DNA of 64,000 nucleotides from JBFGJH01 sp041586155 (GTDB lineage: Bacteria > Actinomycetota > Acidimicrobiia > Spongiisociales > JAENVV01). The stretch spans positions 1 to 64,000 of the forward strand of contig JBFHAT010000012.1 in the NCBI GenBank assembly GCA_041586155.1, given 5' to 3'. A model generated the notes under the pieces. It was not told the origin of the DNA. It was given only the letters and a program-made list of their open reading frames with translations, and did not search any database. Made by a program: the position numbers and the translations under genes. Shown piece by piece: positions 42,067 through 50,315 of the stretch (position 1 is the first letter of the stretch; each line of letters starts with the position of its first letter).

Positions 42067-43013
42067 GTCCCTCCATGCTGGAACGACTGAAGGACAGAAT
42101 CGCCAACGCCGCCGCTCAGCCGTTCGCCCACGATGAGCATCCACTCGCAAGGACGCTCTCATATCCGGGCGATCCCGGGTTGTTCGGCCCAGGCTCCGCC
42201 ACATGGCAAGTGACCGGCCATGCGGCCATCTTCCTCGGGGGCATCCGCACCCTGCTGGTGCAGGCTGCGCACCCGGAAGTGGTGGCAGGAGTGCACCATC
42301 ACTCGGCCTATCGCCGAGATCCGCTGGGTCGGCTGAGCCGCACTTCTTCGTACGTGACCGCCACGGCGTACGGGGCTCAACCTGAGGTCGAGCAGGCCCT
42401 GGCCCGGGTGCGGCGAGCCCACGGGCCAGTCAGGGGCGAGTCACATCGAGGCCGTCGCTACTCGGCAGCCAACGCAGACCACGCCGCCTGGGTGCACAAT
42501 GCCATGGTCGAGTCGTTTCTCGCGACGTATCTGGCGTTCGGGCCGCGTCCAGTAGAGCCGGACGTGGCCGACCGGTACGTGGCAGAACAGGCTCGTCTGG
42601 GAGCAATGCTGGGCGCCGACCCGCTGCCCCGCACGTGGGAGGATCTGCGCCGTTGGGTGACCGATCATCCGGAGCTCGCCCCGTCGCCGGGGATGTCCGA
42701 CGTGTTGCGATTCCTCAAAGACCCGCCGTTCGAGGCACGCAGCATGCGCATCGCATACCGGATCATGTTCGCCGCGGCCGTGACGACGATTCCACCCCGC
42801 CTGCGCACCATCCTGGGCGTGCGTGCGACTCCTGGGGCCCACCGTGCGGGCCGCATCGTGACCAGCTTCCTGGCATGGGCACTGGGGACGTCGCCGGCGC
42901 TTCGCGCGGCACTTCAGCGCATGGGAGCGCCCGACCCGCCATACGCCGAGTTCCGACGGCCAATCCCGCCCGAGGTGCACCGCCCCAACGACGCCATTCA
43001 GGCGTCGCCCTGA
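42063..43013 (+). CDS. MpaB-family oxygenase (DUF2236)
   Basis: 316 aa. DUF2236/MpaB proteins bind heme; in the known cases they oxidatively cleave isoprenoid or latex substrates. Family features: FLGGIRTLLVQAAHPEVVAGVHHHS, DPLGRLSRTSSYVTATAYG, the HxxVRG-like RAHGPVRG, WVHNAMVESFLATYLAFG and the late RAGRIVTSF. The His/Asp residues there fit the heme-bound diad. Coupled to the F420 protein; the pair may act on an aliphatic or isoprenoid substrate. Confidence 0.86.
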   Translation: MSPSMLERLKDRIANAAAQPFAHDEHPLARTLSYPGDPGLFGPGSATWQVTGHAAIFLGGIRTLLVQAAHPEVVAGVHHHSAYRRDPLGRLSRTSSYVTATAYGAQPEVEQALARVRRAHGPVRGESHRGRRYSAANADHAAWVHNAMVESFLATYLAFGPRPVEPDVADRYVAEQARLGAMLGADPLPRTWEDLRRWVTDHPELAPSPGMSDVLRFLKDPPFEARSMRIAYRIMFAAAVTTIPPRLRTILGVRATPGAHRAGRIVTSFLAWALGTSPALRAALQRMGAPDPPYAEFRRPIPPEVHRPNDAIQASP

Positions 43014-43378
43014 GGGAACTCCAGCAGCTGGAGCAGGTTTCCGTCCGGATCGCGAAACGTCGCAACTCGGCCGCCCCAGGACTCGGGTTCGGGCGGCCGA
43101 ACGACAGGCACCCCAGCGTCGGCGAGGCGCGCGACCGCAACATCGATGTCGGTCGTCGAGAAGTTGACCAGGATGCGGTCGGCATCGACGGCGCTCCCCG
43201 CGACCCCACTGTGCACGGCGATGGTCAGCCGCATGTCTCCCCACTCGAAGCTGACGAATCCCGGCCGGTCCGTACGCACCGGCAACGCCAGCGCCTTCAG
43301 GTAGAAGGCGCGCATCGCCGCAAAACCGTCCGCTCCGGTGTGGATCAAGATACCGACGGGGCGTCCGATGTCGCTCAA
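42998..43378 (-). CDS. Glyoxalase/VOC-family protein
   Basis: 126 aa, TTG start. Two betaalphabetabetabeta halves: IGILIHTGADGFAAMRAFYLKAL and the second TDIDVAVARLADAGVPVV, ending FRDPDGNLLQLLEFP, the usual VOC tail. A metal-binding Glu in LQLLEF is present. It overlaps the upstream gene by 4 bp and the convergent oxygenase gene by 16 bp. Substrate unknown. Confidence 0.88.
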   Translation of the reverse strand: MSDIGRPVGILIHTGADGFAAMRAFYLKALALPVRTDRPGFVSFEWGDMRLTIAVHSGVAGSAVDADRILVNFSTTDIDVAVARLADAGVPVVRPPEPESWGGRVATFRDPDGNLLQLLEFPQGDA

Positions 43379-43944
43379 GGTGCGCCTGCCAACCTCGCAG
43401 CCTGGCGGAGGACGACCTGCGAGAGCACATCGCCTATGTGCCGTCGAACATGAGGCTCCCTGGTCGACGCCGACATCTCCAGCTGGACGCCCCGAGATGG
43501 CGCGAGATTCACCGGATTGGACGGATGCACGCCCCGCAGCTTCTTGGGCATCTCAGCGATGGCGCCAACGACGTTCACGTCGGTGTGGCGACGCAACGCT
43601 GCCGCAACTGCCCGCGCCATCGTCCGATTCCGACCACCGACGAGAATCGTGTGCTCGAGCGGCGCCCGTCCGAAACCGTGCACCGAGACGACGGCCCGCA
43701 CATGCCCGAGGAACCGGTCCAGCGCCGGAGAATCGTCAGGCCGATACCGCGTCGAGGGGATGTGCCACGCCAGATCCTCCGGTTGCGCAACGATGTAATG
43801 GGAACTCCCTGTGGCGTTGGCCACCTGTAGCGCCAGCTCGGCAGTCCCGGCCTCGATGCCGCCGTGGATGGCCATGACCCCCAGCGGACCTTCCAGCTGC
43901 ACCTTCTCGACAACGCCGGGGTGGGCCAACAAGTCGCGCAGCAT
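43375..43944 (-). CDS. Poly-gamma-glutamate hydrolase-like protein
   Basis: 189 aa. The opening GVMAIHGGIEAGTAELA carries the His and Glu of the zinc site in the PF05908 family (YmaC/phage poly-gamma-glutamate hydrolases). VSVHGFG supplies a second His, and VGGRNRTMARAVAAAL and NLAPSRGVQLEMS match the rest. It is cytosolic in appearance and probably acts on a gamma-glutamyl or similar amide. TACGGT lies 6 nt before the ATG. Stop overlaps the VOC gene start. Confidence 0.75.
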   Translation of the reverse strand: MLRDLLAHPGVVEKVQLEGPLGVMAIHGGIEAGTAELALQVANATGSSHYIVAQPEDLAWHIPSTRYRPDDSPALDRFLGHVRAVVSVHGFGRAPLEHTILVGGRNRTMARAVAAALRRHTDVNVVGAIAEMPKKLRGVHPSNPVNLAPSRGVQLEMSASTREPHVRRHIGDVLSQVVLRQAARLAGAP

Positions 43945-43950
43945 GGTCTG

Positions 43951-43956
43951 ACCGTA
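43951..43956 (-). promoter_or_regulatory. -10 element of leaderless hydrolase promoter
   Basis: TACGGT, 6 nt before ATG 43944 on the minus strand. Confidence 0.4.
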
Positions 43957-44101
43957 GCGGCTCGCTGCGAACCGTCGCCCGCGCCATCCGGGGGTGCGGC
44001 TCCCCAGCTGCGGGTCACTCGCGAACGCGTCCTGCCCGTGGCTCAGGGGTCGTCACCGATCGAAACGAGTTGCCGCCGGATCGGGCTAGGTTTTCCGGCT
44101 C

Positions 44102-45253
44102 ATGCCATCCCGGCTCTTCACCCGATCGTTCGTATTCGCCTCGCTCTCGCAGATGTTGATGGGCCTCACCTTCGCTCTGTTCGTCCACTTTGCGGGGTTC
44201 CTCGTCGAGCTGGGGGCCGACGAGCTGACCATCGGGTTGATCATCGGTGTCGGCTCCCTCGGCTCCCTGGTGGTTCGCCCATTCGTCGGCGTTCTGATGG
44301 ATCGGATCGGTCGCCGACCTCTGATCCACGCCGGCAACCTGATCAACGTCGTCGGAACCGCGCTGTACTTGACGGTGGATTCGTTGTCCTGGTGGGTGTA
44401 TGCGCTCACGGTCGTACACGGCCTGGCCGAGGCGGTCCTGTTCACTGCGCTGGCAACCTACGGTGCCGACATCGTCCCTGAGGACCGGCGGACCGAGGGT
44501 CTGGCACTGTACGGCGTGAGCGCCCAACTCCCGATCGCACTGGGGGGATTGGTGGGCGACCTGCTCCTCCGATTAGGGGATTTCGATCTCTTCTTCCTCG
44601 TCTCGACCGGCATCGCTGCCCTGGCCATGGCCGCCGCACTGCCACTCGAAGAGGCTCGCCGGCAGACCCGGCCGAGCGGTGGGTTCTTCGCGGCGGTCGC
44701 CCAGCGCCGCCTGCAGCCCATTTGGCTCGTGAGCGCCGGTTTCTCCGCCTCCATCATCTCCTACTTCGTCTTTCTGAAGACCTACGTCGACACTGCCGGC
44801 ATCGGTTCGGTCGGCCTCTTCTTCGCGGTGTATTCGGGCACGGCGATTACGTTGCGGGTCGTGGGCGCCCGGCTACCGCAGCGTGTCGGCGAGTTGCGCC
44901 TCCTCGTGGTGGCGATGCTGGGCATGGCCGCGGGGCTGGGGATTCTGGCCACCTCGTCGGGAACCCCAGGATTCGTCTTGGCGGCGCTGACCACCGGGGC
45001 GGCTCACGGCTACACCTTCCCGATCCTCTACTCACTGGTGGTGACGAGGACGCCCGAAGCCAACCGGGGCGCGGCGCTCAGCGGCTTCCTCAGCTTCTTC
45101 CCGCTCGCCAACGTGGTCGGCGCTCCTGCGATGGGATTCCTGATTTCGTCGTTGGGTTATCGGGGCATGTTCGGCGCGGTCGCTCTCTTTGCGGCAGCGA
45201 TGACATTGTCATTCGCTCGTTGGGAGTGGCGGGCTCGCCCGGTCACCGCTTGA
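44102..45253 (+). CDS. MFS transporter (12 TM)
   Basis: 383 aa with twelve hydrophobic segments. The MFS signature between helices 2 and 3 is RPFVGVLMDRIGRRPLI. N- and C-terminal six-helix halves are joined by EEARRQTRPSGGFFAAVAQRR. Substrate unknown; the length and N-terminal motif fit drug or metabolite efflux. TAGGTT lies 9 nt before the ATG. Ends convergent with a second MFS gene. Confidence 0.9.
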   Translation: MPSRLFTRSFVFASLSQMLMGLTFALFVHFAGFLVELGADELTIGLIIGVGSLGSLVVRPFVGVLMDRIGRRPLIHAGNLINVVGTALYLTVDSLSWWVYALTVVHGLAEAVLFTALATYGADIVPEDRRTEGLALYGVSAQLPIALGGLVGDLLLRLGDFDLFFLVSTGIAALAMAAALPLEEARRQTRPSGGFFAAVAQRRLQPIWLVSAGFSASIISYFVFLKTYVDTAGIGSVGLFFAVYSGTAITLRVVGARLPQRVGELRLLVVAMLGMAAGLGILATSSGTPGFVLAALTTGAAHGYTFPILYSLVVTRTPEANRGAALSGFLSFFPLANVVGAPAMGFLISSLGYRGMFGAVALFAAAMTLSFARWEWRARPVTA

Positions 45254-45282
45254 ACGTCGAACAACCCGGCCGGGATTGGCAC

Positions 45283-46761
45283 TCAGGGCGTGTAGCGAAC
45301 ATGGCTGCGCCGGTGCTCGTTGGCTGCCGCCCGGGCCGGCGCCAGGTGGCGGCGGAGCCGACGGAACGGAATCAATCCGCCAAGCGCAAGCACCGTGCCA
45401 ACGGCGGCGGCGGTGCTGAACCCGCGTGCGATGGCGTCCGCAGCGTCTTGCGCTCCTTCCCCACCCGCCAGCAGCGCTCGTACTTGTTCGAGGTCACCGA
45501 TGGCTTGCCCCACGACAAACAGGATCACCGCACCACCAATCGCAGCGCCGACGGTGAAGCCCATGTTGCGATAGAACTGATGGGCCGAGGTGGCGCGCCC
45601 GCTCTCCGACGCAGTTGCCGACGCCTGCAACAGAGTCAGCCCGGCGTTGGTGGCCATGCCGATCCCCATGCCGGCGGCGAACATCGTCACGAACACGACT
45701 CCCAACGACAACCCGAGCAAGCTGGCTCCCATCGTCGACGACAAGCCGATGATGGTGAACCCAAAACCTGTGGCCATCACCGAGGTCTCGGCCATACGGT
45801 CGAGCAGCCGGCTCGACAGGTTGGCGCCGGCGGTCCATCCGACGACGAAGAACACCACCGACCAGGCGGTCAGCGCCTCACCGGCGCCACGCGCCCCCCG
45901 GACATACAGAGTGAAGAAGCTGCTCGCCGCAATACCTCCTGCGAGCAGCAATGCGATCGAGGCCGCCAATCCGCCAAAGGGCTGTTCGACCAGATGCCGT
46001 CTCTTCATCACAGGCTCGGCGATCCGCTGCGCTCTGCGGATGTACCAGGTGCCGATCGCACCGGCGGCTGCCAACCACACCAGGGACCAAGGGCCGATCT
46101 GATCGGCTGCCAGCAGTAATGCGCAGGTGAGGCCGAATATGCCTGCGACACCGAGGAGGTCGAACGATGCGCGCTCGGGCGCTCCGACCGGCCCAGGCAT
46201 GACGCGCCAGCCGGCCGCAAGCGCCGCCAAGCCCAATGGGACGTTCACCAGGAAGATCCAATGCCAGCTGGCAAAGGTGAGCAGGAGCGCAGCAATACCG
46301 GGACCCGCCGCGCCCATCACGCCCCACACCGTCGAGTTGGCTGCGAAGGCGCGGCCGATCAGGTGAGAGGGAAACAGCAAGGTGACGGCGGCAAGTCCGA
46401 CGGAGACCAATGCACCCCCACCTGCCCCTTGCACGACTCGCCCCGCGATCAGCTGGGGCATCGCCGAGGCGAGAGCCGAGATGACCGAACCCGTAACAAA
46501 AACCAGCACGGCCACCCGGAAAACCAACCGAACGCCCAGCGAGTCGATCAACGCACCCGCCAGCACCGTCGCCACGCCCGAAAGGAGCAAGTAGGCGGTG
46601 ATCACCCAGGGCAGCAGCTCCACATCGCCGAGATCGGCCGCCAGCTCTGGCAGGGCAGCGGCCACGCCGAGAGACTCGAACGCGGCCAGGCCCACCAGCG
46701 TGAAGATGGCGATCGAGGCGGGGAGGAGCTCGCGAGACAGGACGCTCTTCGGCCGGGTCAC
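45283..46761 (-). CDS. MFS transporter, EmrB/QacA (DHA2) type
   Basis: 492 aa with about fourteen transmembrane helices. Signatures include LPWVITAYLLLSGVATVLAGALIDSLGVR (helix 2-3), GAGGGALVSVGLAAVTLLFP and the motif C region GPGIAALLLTFASWHWIFLVNVP, all typical of drug:proton antiporters of the DHA2 family. GTG start with TAGTGT 6 nt upstream. A multidrug or metabolite exporter. Confidence 0.9.
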   Translation of the reverse strand: MTRPKSVLSRELLPASIAIFTLVGLAAFESLGVAAALPELAADLGDVELLPWVITAYLLLSGVATVLAGALIDSLGVRLVFRVAVLVFVTGSVISALASAMPQLIAGRVVQGAGGGALVSVGLAAVTLLFPSHLIGRAFAANSTVWGVMGAAGPGIAALLLTFASWHWIFLVNVPLGLAALAAGWRVMPGPVGAPERASFDLLGVAGIFGLTCALLLAADQIGPWSLVWLAAAGAIGTWYIRRAQRIAEPVMKRRHLVEQPFGGLAASIALLLAGGIAASSFFTLYVRGARGAGEALTAWSVVFFVVGWTAGANLSSRLLDRMAETSVMATGFGFTIIGLSSTMGASLLGLSLGVVFVTMFAAGMGIGMATNAGLTLLQASATASESGRATSAHQFYRNMGFTVGAAIGGAVILFVVGQAIGDLEQVRALLAGGEGAQDAADAIARGFSTAAAVGTVLALGGLIPFRRLRRHLAPARAAANEHRRSHVRYTP

Positions 46762-46767
46762 CCCGCC

Positions 46768-46773
46768 ACACTA
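46768..46773 (-). promoter_or_regulatory. -10 element of leaderless MFS promoter
   Basis: TAGTGT, 6 nt before GTG 46761 on the minus strand. Confidence 0.4.
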
Positions 46774-46820
46774 CGCGGACGAATCTGGGCGGCTGGCTGC
46801 TCAGTCTGGCCGGAACTCGC

Positions 46821-47129
46821 TCACCTGCCGGCCGACCGGTACAGCTGCTCGCTCGTCTTGGCATCCAACCATTCCTCGTATCCCGTCGCCTTCCCCAGAT
46901 CGAACAGCGCGAACGATGCGGCGGCAAGCCCCGTATCGTTGACCCGCCAAGCGGCGGCCGTCTCGCCCTCGGCGAGGACGACGATCACGTCGAACGGCTT
47001 CCAAAAGAAGCGACAGTCCGACACACCCTCGAGGCCGCGCACCGCTCGGCAGAACGACAACGCTGCTTGGGCGAACTCGTCGCGGTCGGCGGTGTCCCTG
47101 CGCTCAACGTGCCAAAGGCCATATTCCAT
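46821..47129 (-). CDS. Small protein of unknown function
   Basis: 102 aa from ATG 47129, which has GGGAGG 6 nt upstream. It reads like an alpha/beta ferredoxin-like monomer: WHVERRDTADRDEFAQAAL, CRAVRGLEGVSDCRFFW, DVIVVLAEGETAAAW, then a C-terminal helix (ATGYEEWLDAKTSEQLYR). The strand-helix-strand order resembles small dimeric alpha/beta-barrel (ABM/DUF) proteins, but no named family is certain. Divergent from the DUF5655 gene. Confidence 0.7.
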   Translation of the reverse strand: MEYGLWHVERRDTADRDEFAQAALSFCRAVRGLEGVSDCRFFWKPFDVIVVLAEGETAAAWRVNDTGLAAASFALFDLGKATGYEEWLDAKTSEQLYRSAGR

Positions 47130-47208
47130 GTGAGCCTCCCATTGCTCAGACCGCATGCCGAGCCTACGCTCGAATCCGTGGCGCCGTTCCCTCACACGCA
47201 CGGTGACG

Positions 47209-47931
47209 ATGGCCGATGAGCTCTGGAAATGCCCGGACTGCGGCCGCCGGTTCGCCAACCGCAATCAGTGGCACTCCTGCACCGAGATGGCGCTCGAACA
47301 GCACCTCGCGTCGAAATCGGATTTGGCCGTCGAGCTCTATCGAGGGTTCGAAGCAGCAGTGCGCAAGTGTGGGGACTTTCGGATCCACCCTCAAGAGACC
47401 CGCATCGCCTTCATCGCCCGTATGACGTTCGGCGGCGCCGAGCTGGCCCGCCGGTGGATCGACATCAGCTTCATTCTCCCCTACCCGGTGGGAGACGAGC
47501 GGATACGCACGCTCGACATGTACGGGCCCACCGGGTTCGGCCATCAGATGCGACTGACCGACCCGGCCGAGCTCGACGACGCCGTTCAGCAGTGGCTCTG
47601 CGACGCCTATCGGCGCGGGCTGCAGGAGACCCTTGATCCCCGGGCCGAGGTGGAACCGGTCACGGGACCCGCCCTGGAACGCCTCCGCGTTCCGTTGCGG
47701 ACGACAGTGGTGCCGCACCACGAGGACCTGGCGTTGCGGATTCCGGCCTGGGCGGCCGATGCGTTCGAGGCACATCCCGGCGTGTTGGTGCGCATTGCAG
47801 GCGATGAGCACCCGGCGCACATCGAGGGACACGGCGACTCAGTGAAGGTCGTCTTCGCCGTTGGAACGCTGCAAAGACTCTCGCTGGGGGTCGGAGACGA
47901 CACCGATGCGTACCTGACGGCCGACCTCTGA
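47209..47931 (+). CDS. Zinc-finger and DUF5655-like protein
   Basis: 240 aa from ATG 47209. An N-terminal zinc motif WKCPDCGRRFANRNQWHSC (CxxC...H...C) precedes a DUF5655-like domain (about 40-125) with RIAFIARMTFGGAELARRW and ISFILPYPV. The C-terminal part (about 145-240) is beta-rich. DUF5655 proteins are thought to be involved in DNA or nucleic-acid transactions; role unknown here. Confidence 0.75.
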   Translation: MADELWKCPDCGRRFANRNQWHSCTEMALEQHLASKSDLAVELYRGFEAAVRKCGDFRIHPQETRIAFIARMTFGGAELARRWIDISFILPYPVGDERIRTLDMYGPTGFGHQMRLTDPAELDDAVQQWLCDAYRRGLQETLDPRAEVEPVTGPALERLRVPLRTTVVPHHEDLALRIPAWAADAFEAHPGVLVRIAGDEHPAHIEGHGDSVKVVFAVGTLQRLSLGVGDDTDAYLTADL

Positions 47932-47940
47932 GTCGGCGGA

Positions 47941-48771
47941 TCAGAGTGAGGCGAGGTACTCCTGGCGCCACCGTTCGGTGGCTTCGCATTGGTTGAAGGT
48001 GTAGATGTGCACGCCTTCGATCTGCGCTGCCGGGTCGTCGAGGTAGGGACCGAGATCCTCCAGCAGCTCGGCCGGGCTGTATCCGCCCGGTTTGACGAAT
48101 TTGCCGACCAGGCTCACGTTCTTCTTCAGGAATCTCATCGAGTCCCCGACGCCGATCCGGGCCGAGATGCCGAGAAGCTTGAGCCGGTCGGCCACGCCCG
48201 GGAGCCCCAAGACGACCGGAAGACGCACGCCGGCGTCACGCACGTTGGCCATCCACAGTTTGATCGCCTCGCCGTCGAAGCACATCTGGGTGGTCATGTA
48301 TCGGGCGTACGGCTGCTTGTCGAGCAACGCGGGGATCAGCAGGTCGTCGGGGATCACCGCATGTCCTTCTGGGTAGGACGGGACGCCGATCTCCTCGATC
48401 GAGTGACCGATGTCGGCGAGGTCGTGCAACAGCGAGAGCGCATCGAAGTAGTCGCCTGGGTGCTCGGCATCGCCGCCCACCAGGAACACCTTGCGCAGTC
48501 CGAGGTCGTCGAGGCGCTTGACGATCGACTCGAGATGATGCTTGTCGCGGGTGAGGCGGGCCGAGATGTGCGGGACCACGTCGAAGCCCATTTGGCGCAG
48601 ATCCTCGGAGAGATCGAGCGTGGCGTCGAGGCCCTTCGCCGGCGACGCCGTCACCGACACCGTGGCGCCCGCCGGCAGGAATCTCGCCTGGTCGAGCACG
48701 TTCTTGAGCGGGATGAGCTCGAACTTGGCGTGCTCCAGTACGCGGGCGATCGCCGTCTTCGGTTCCGTCAT
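47941..48771 (-). CDS. Methylenetetrahydrofolate reductase (MetF family)
   Basis: 276 aa, FAD-dependent TIM barrel. GGAGT lies upstream of ATG 48771. Family marks: VSVTASPAKGLDATLDLSE, VVPHISARLTRD, KVFLVGGDAEHPGDY, the TQMCFD flavin segment and the end HIYTFNQCEATERW. Last gene of the corrinoid operon, where it most likely runs in the oxidative direction, turning methyl-THF from the betaine methyl group into methylene-THF. In methionine synthesis it would run the other way. Confidence 0.88.
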   Translation of the reverse strand: MTEPKTAIARVLEHAKFELIPLKNVLDQARFLPAGATVSVTASPAKGLDATLDLSEDLRQMGFDVVPHISARLTRDKHHLESIVKRLDDLGLRKVFLVGGDAEHPGDYFDALSLLHDLADIGHSIEEIGVPSYPEGHAVIPDDLLIPALLDKQPYARYMTTQMCFDGEAIKLWMANVRDAGVRLPVVLGLPGVADRLKLLGISARIGVGDSMRFLKKNVSLVGKFVKPGGYSPAELLEDLGPYLDDPAAQIEGVHIYTFNQCEATERWRQEYLASL

Positions 48772-48779
48772 CGCTACTC

Positions 48780-50315
48780 CTACACGTCCGAGTCGGGCAC
48801 CGCCGACTTCCGCTGATCGATCCATTCGCGCAGCGCCGCATGTCGCTTCTCGTCGATGGAGGGTTCGACATATTCGGCGAGCCGTCGCTTCCACGCCTGG
48901 TTGGCCCTGGCGACCGCGTCGAGGCCGCCTTCGTCACTCCACTGCTCAAAGCTGTTGTTGTCAGCGAGAGCCGACTTCCAGAATGCTGTCTCGAAGTTCG
49001 CCAGGGTGTGCGCAGTTCCCAGAAAGTGCTGACCAGGCCCCGTCTCCAGGATGGTTGCGAGCGCTTGCCCGTTCTCCGATAGGTCCACGCCCTTCACGTA
49101 CGCAGCGGCGGCTCCTGCCTGGTCCTCGTCGAGGATGAATTTCTCATAGCCCATGGTGAGTCCGCCTTCCAACCAACCGGCGGTGTGAAGCAGGAAGTTG
49201 ACCCCCACTTGGATTCCGGGCAGGAACGAAGCCATCGACTCGTAGGCCGCCTGCGCGTCGGGGATCTTCGAAGCAGTGAAGTTGCCGGCCGACCGGAAGG
49301 GCACTCCGAGCCGGCGGGCGAGCTGAGCCAAGGTGATCAGCAGCAGCATCGGCTCAGGAGTCCCAAAGGTCGGCGCGCCCGACTGCATGGACATCGAACT
49401 GGCGAACGACCCCATGATCACCGGGGCACCCGGCCTGACGATCTGGGTGAACGCGAGGCCGGCCATGGCTTCGGCCAGCGTCTGTGCGGCTGCCCCGGCC
49501 ACCGTGACCGGCGACATGGCGCCGGCGAGGATGAACGGCGTGATCAACACCGCCTGATTCGCCTCGGCATACGCCTTGGCGGAGCCGAGCATGTTGTAGT
49601 CCCATCCCATCGGCGAGTTGGCGTTGCACAAGCCAAGCACGACGGTGTGGTCGTCGAGGTAGTCGTCGCCGAAGAAGACTCTGCACATCTCCACGGTGTC
49701 CTCGGCGCGAGATGGGTTCGTCACCGAGCCCATGAACGCCCGATCGGAGTAGCGGATGTGCGCATAGACCATCTCATAGTGCCGCTTGTTGACCGGGAGG
49801 TCGACCGGCTCGACGAGGGTTCCGCCGTTGTGGTGCAGCACCGGCGAGGTGTAGGCGAGCTTGACGAAATTGACGAAGTCTCCGTAGGTGGCGTACCGGC
49901 GGCCGTTGTCGAGGTCTCGCACGAACGGCGAACCATACGCCGGTGCCAGAACGATGTGTGGGTCGCCGATGGTGACGCTCCGTTGGGAGTTGCGGGCATG
50001 CTGGACGAACGAACGCGGCGCCGACTTCTGGATGATCTCCCGGCACATTCCTCGCGGGAAGCGCACCCGTGTGCCGTCGACTTCAGCCCCGCCTTCGGCA
50101 AAGATGCGCAGACCCTCCTCGTAGCCGATGACCTCCATTCCCACCCGCTCCAAGATGGTTTCGGCGTTTTCCTCGATGATGCTCAGTCCCTCGTCACCGA
50201 GCACCTCGATCGGAGCGAGGCTGCGAGTCAAGAACGGCTCCCGCTCGATGACCGCAGCCCGTGCCGCCTGCCTCGCGGCTCGTCCTCCCCCGCGCCGGGT
50301 CTTACGATCGGTCAT
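48780..50315 (-). CDS. MttB-family corrinoid-dependent methyltransferase, non-pyrrolysine (MtgB-like)
   Basis: 511 aa, continuous frame without TAG, so a member of the non-pyrrolysine branch of the trimethylamine methyltransferase family. The better-known members demethylate glycine betaine (MtgB), proline betaine or carnitine. Family stretches: EENAETILERVGMEV, PAYGSPFVRDLDNGRRYATYGDF, NSPMGWDYNMLGSA, GTPEPMLLLITLAQLARRLGVPFR and the late FILDEDQAGA. It transfers a methyl group from a quaternary amine to the cobalt of the B12 protein encoded upstream. ATGA overlap with the RACo-type activator. Substrate specificity (glycine betaine versus another betaine) cannot be read from sequence. Confidence 0.9.
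   Translation of the reverse strand: MTDRKTRRGGGRAARQAARAAVIEREPFLTRSLAPIEVLGDEGLSIIEENAETILERVGMEVIGYEEGLRIFAEGGAEVDGTRVRFPRGMCREIIQKSAPRSFVQHARNSQRSVTIGDPHIVLAPAYGSPFVRDLDNGRRYATYGDFVNFVKLAYTSPVLHHNGGTLVEPVDLPVNKRHYEMVYAHIRYSDRAFMGSVTNPSRAEDTVEMCRVFFGDDYLDDHTVVLGLCNANSPMGWDYNMLGSAKAYAEANQAVLITPFILAGAMSPVTVAGAAAQTLAEAMAGLAFTQIVRPGAPVIMGSFASSMSMQSGAPTFGTPEPMLLLITLAQLARRLGVPFRSAGNFTASKIPDAQAAYESMASFLPGIQVGVNFLLHTAGWLEGGLTMGYEKFILDEDQAGAAAAYVKGVDLSENGQALATILETGPGQHFLGTAHTLANFETAFWKSALADNNSFEQWSDEGGLDAVARANQAWKRRLAEYVEPSIDEKRHAALREWIDQRKSAVPDSDV

Noticed and set aside
48780..50315. Pyrrolysine in the MttB-family gene
   Set aside because: No in-frame TAG; the reading frame is continuous through the region where MttB has pyrrolysine.
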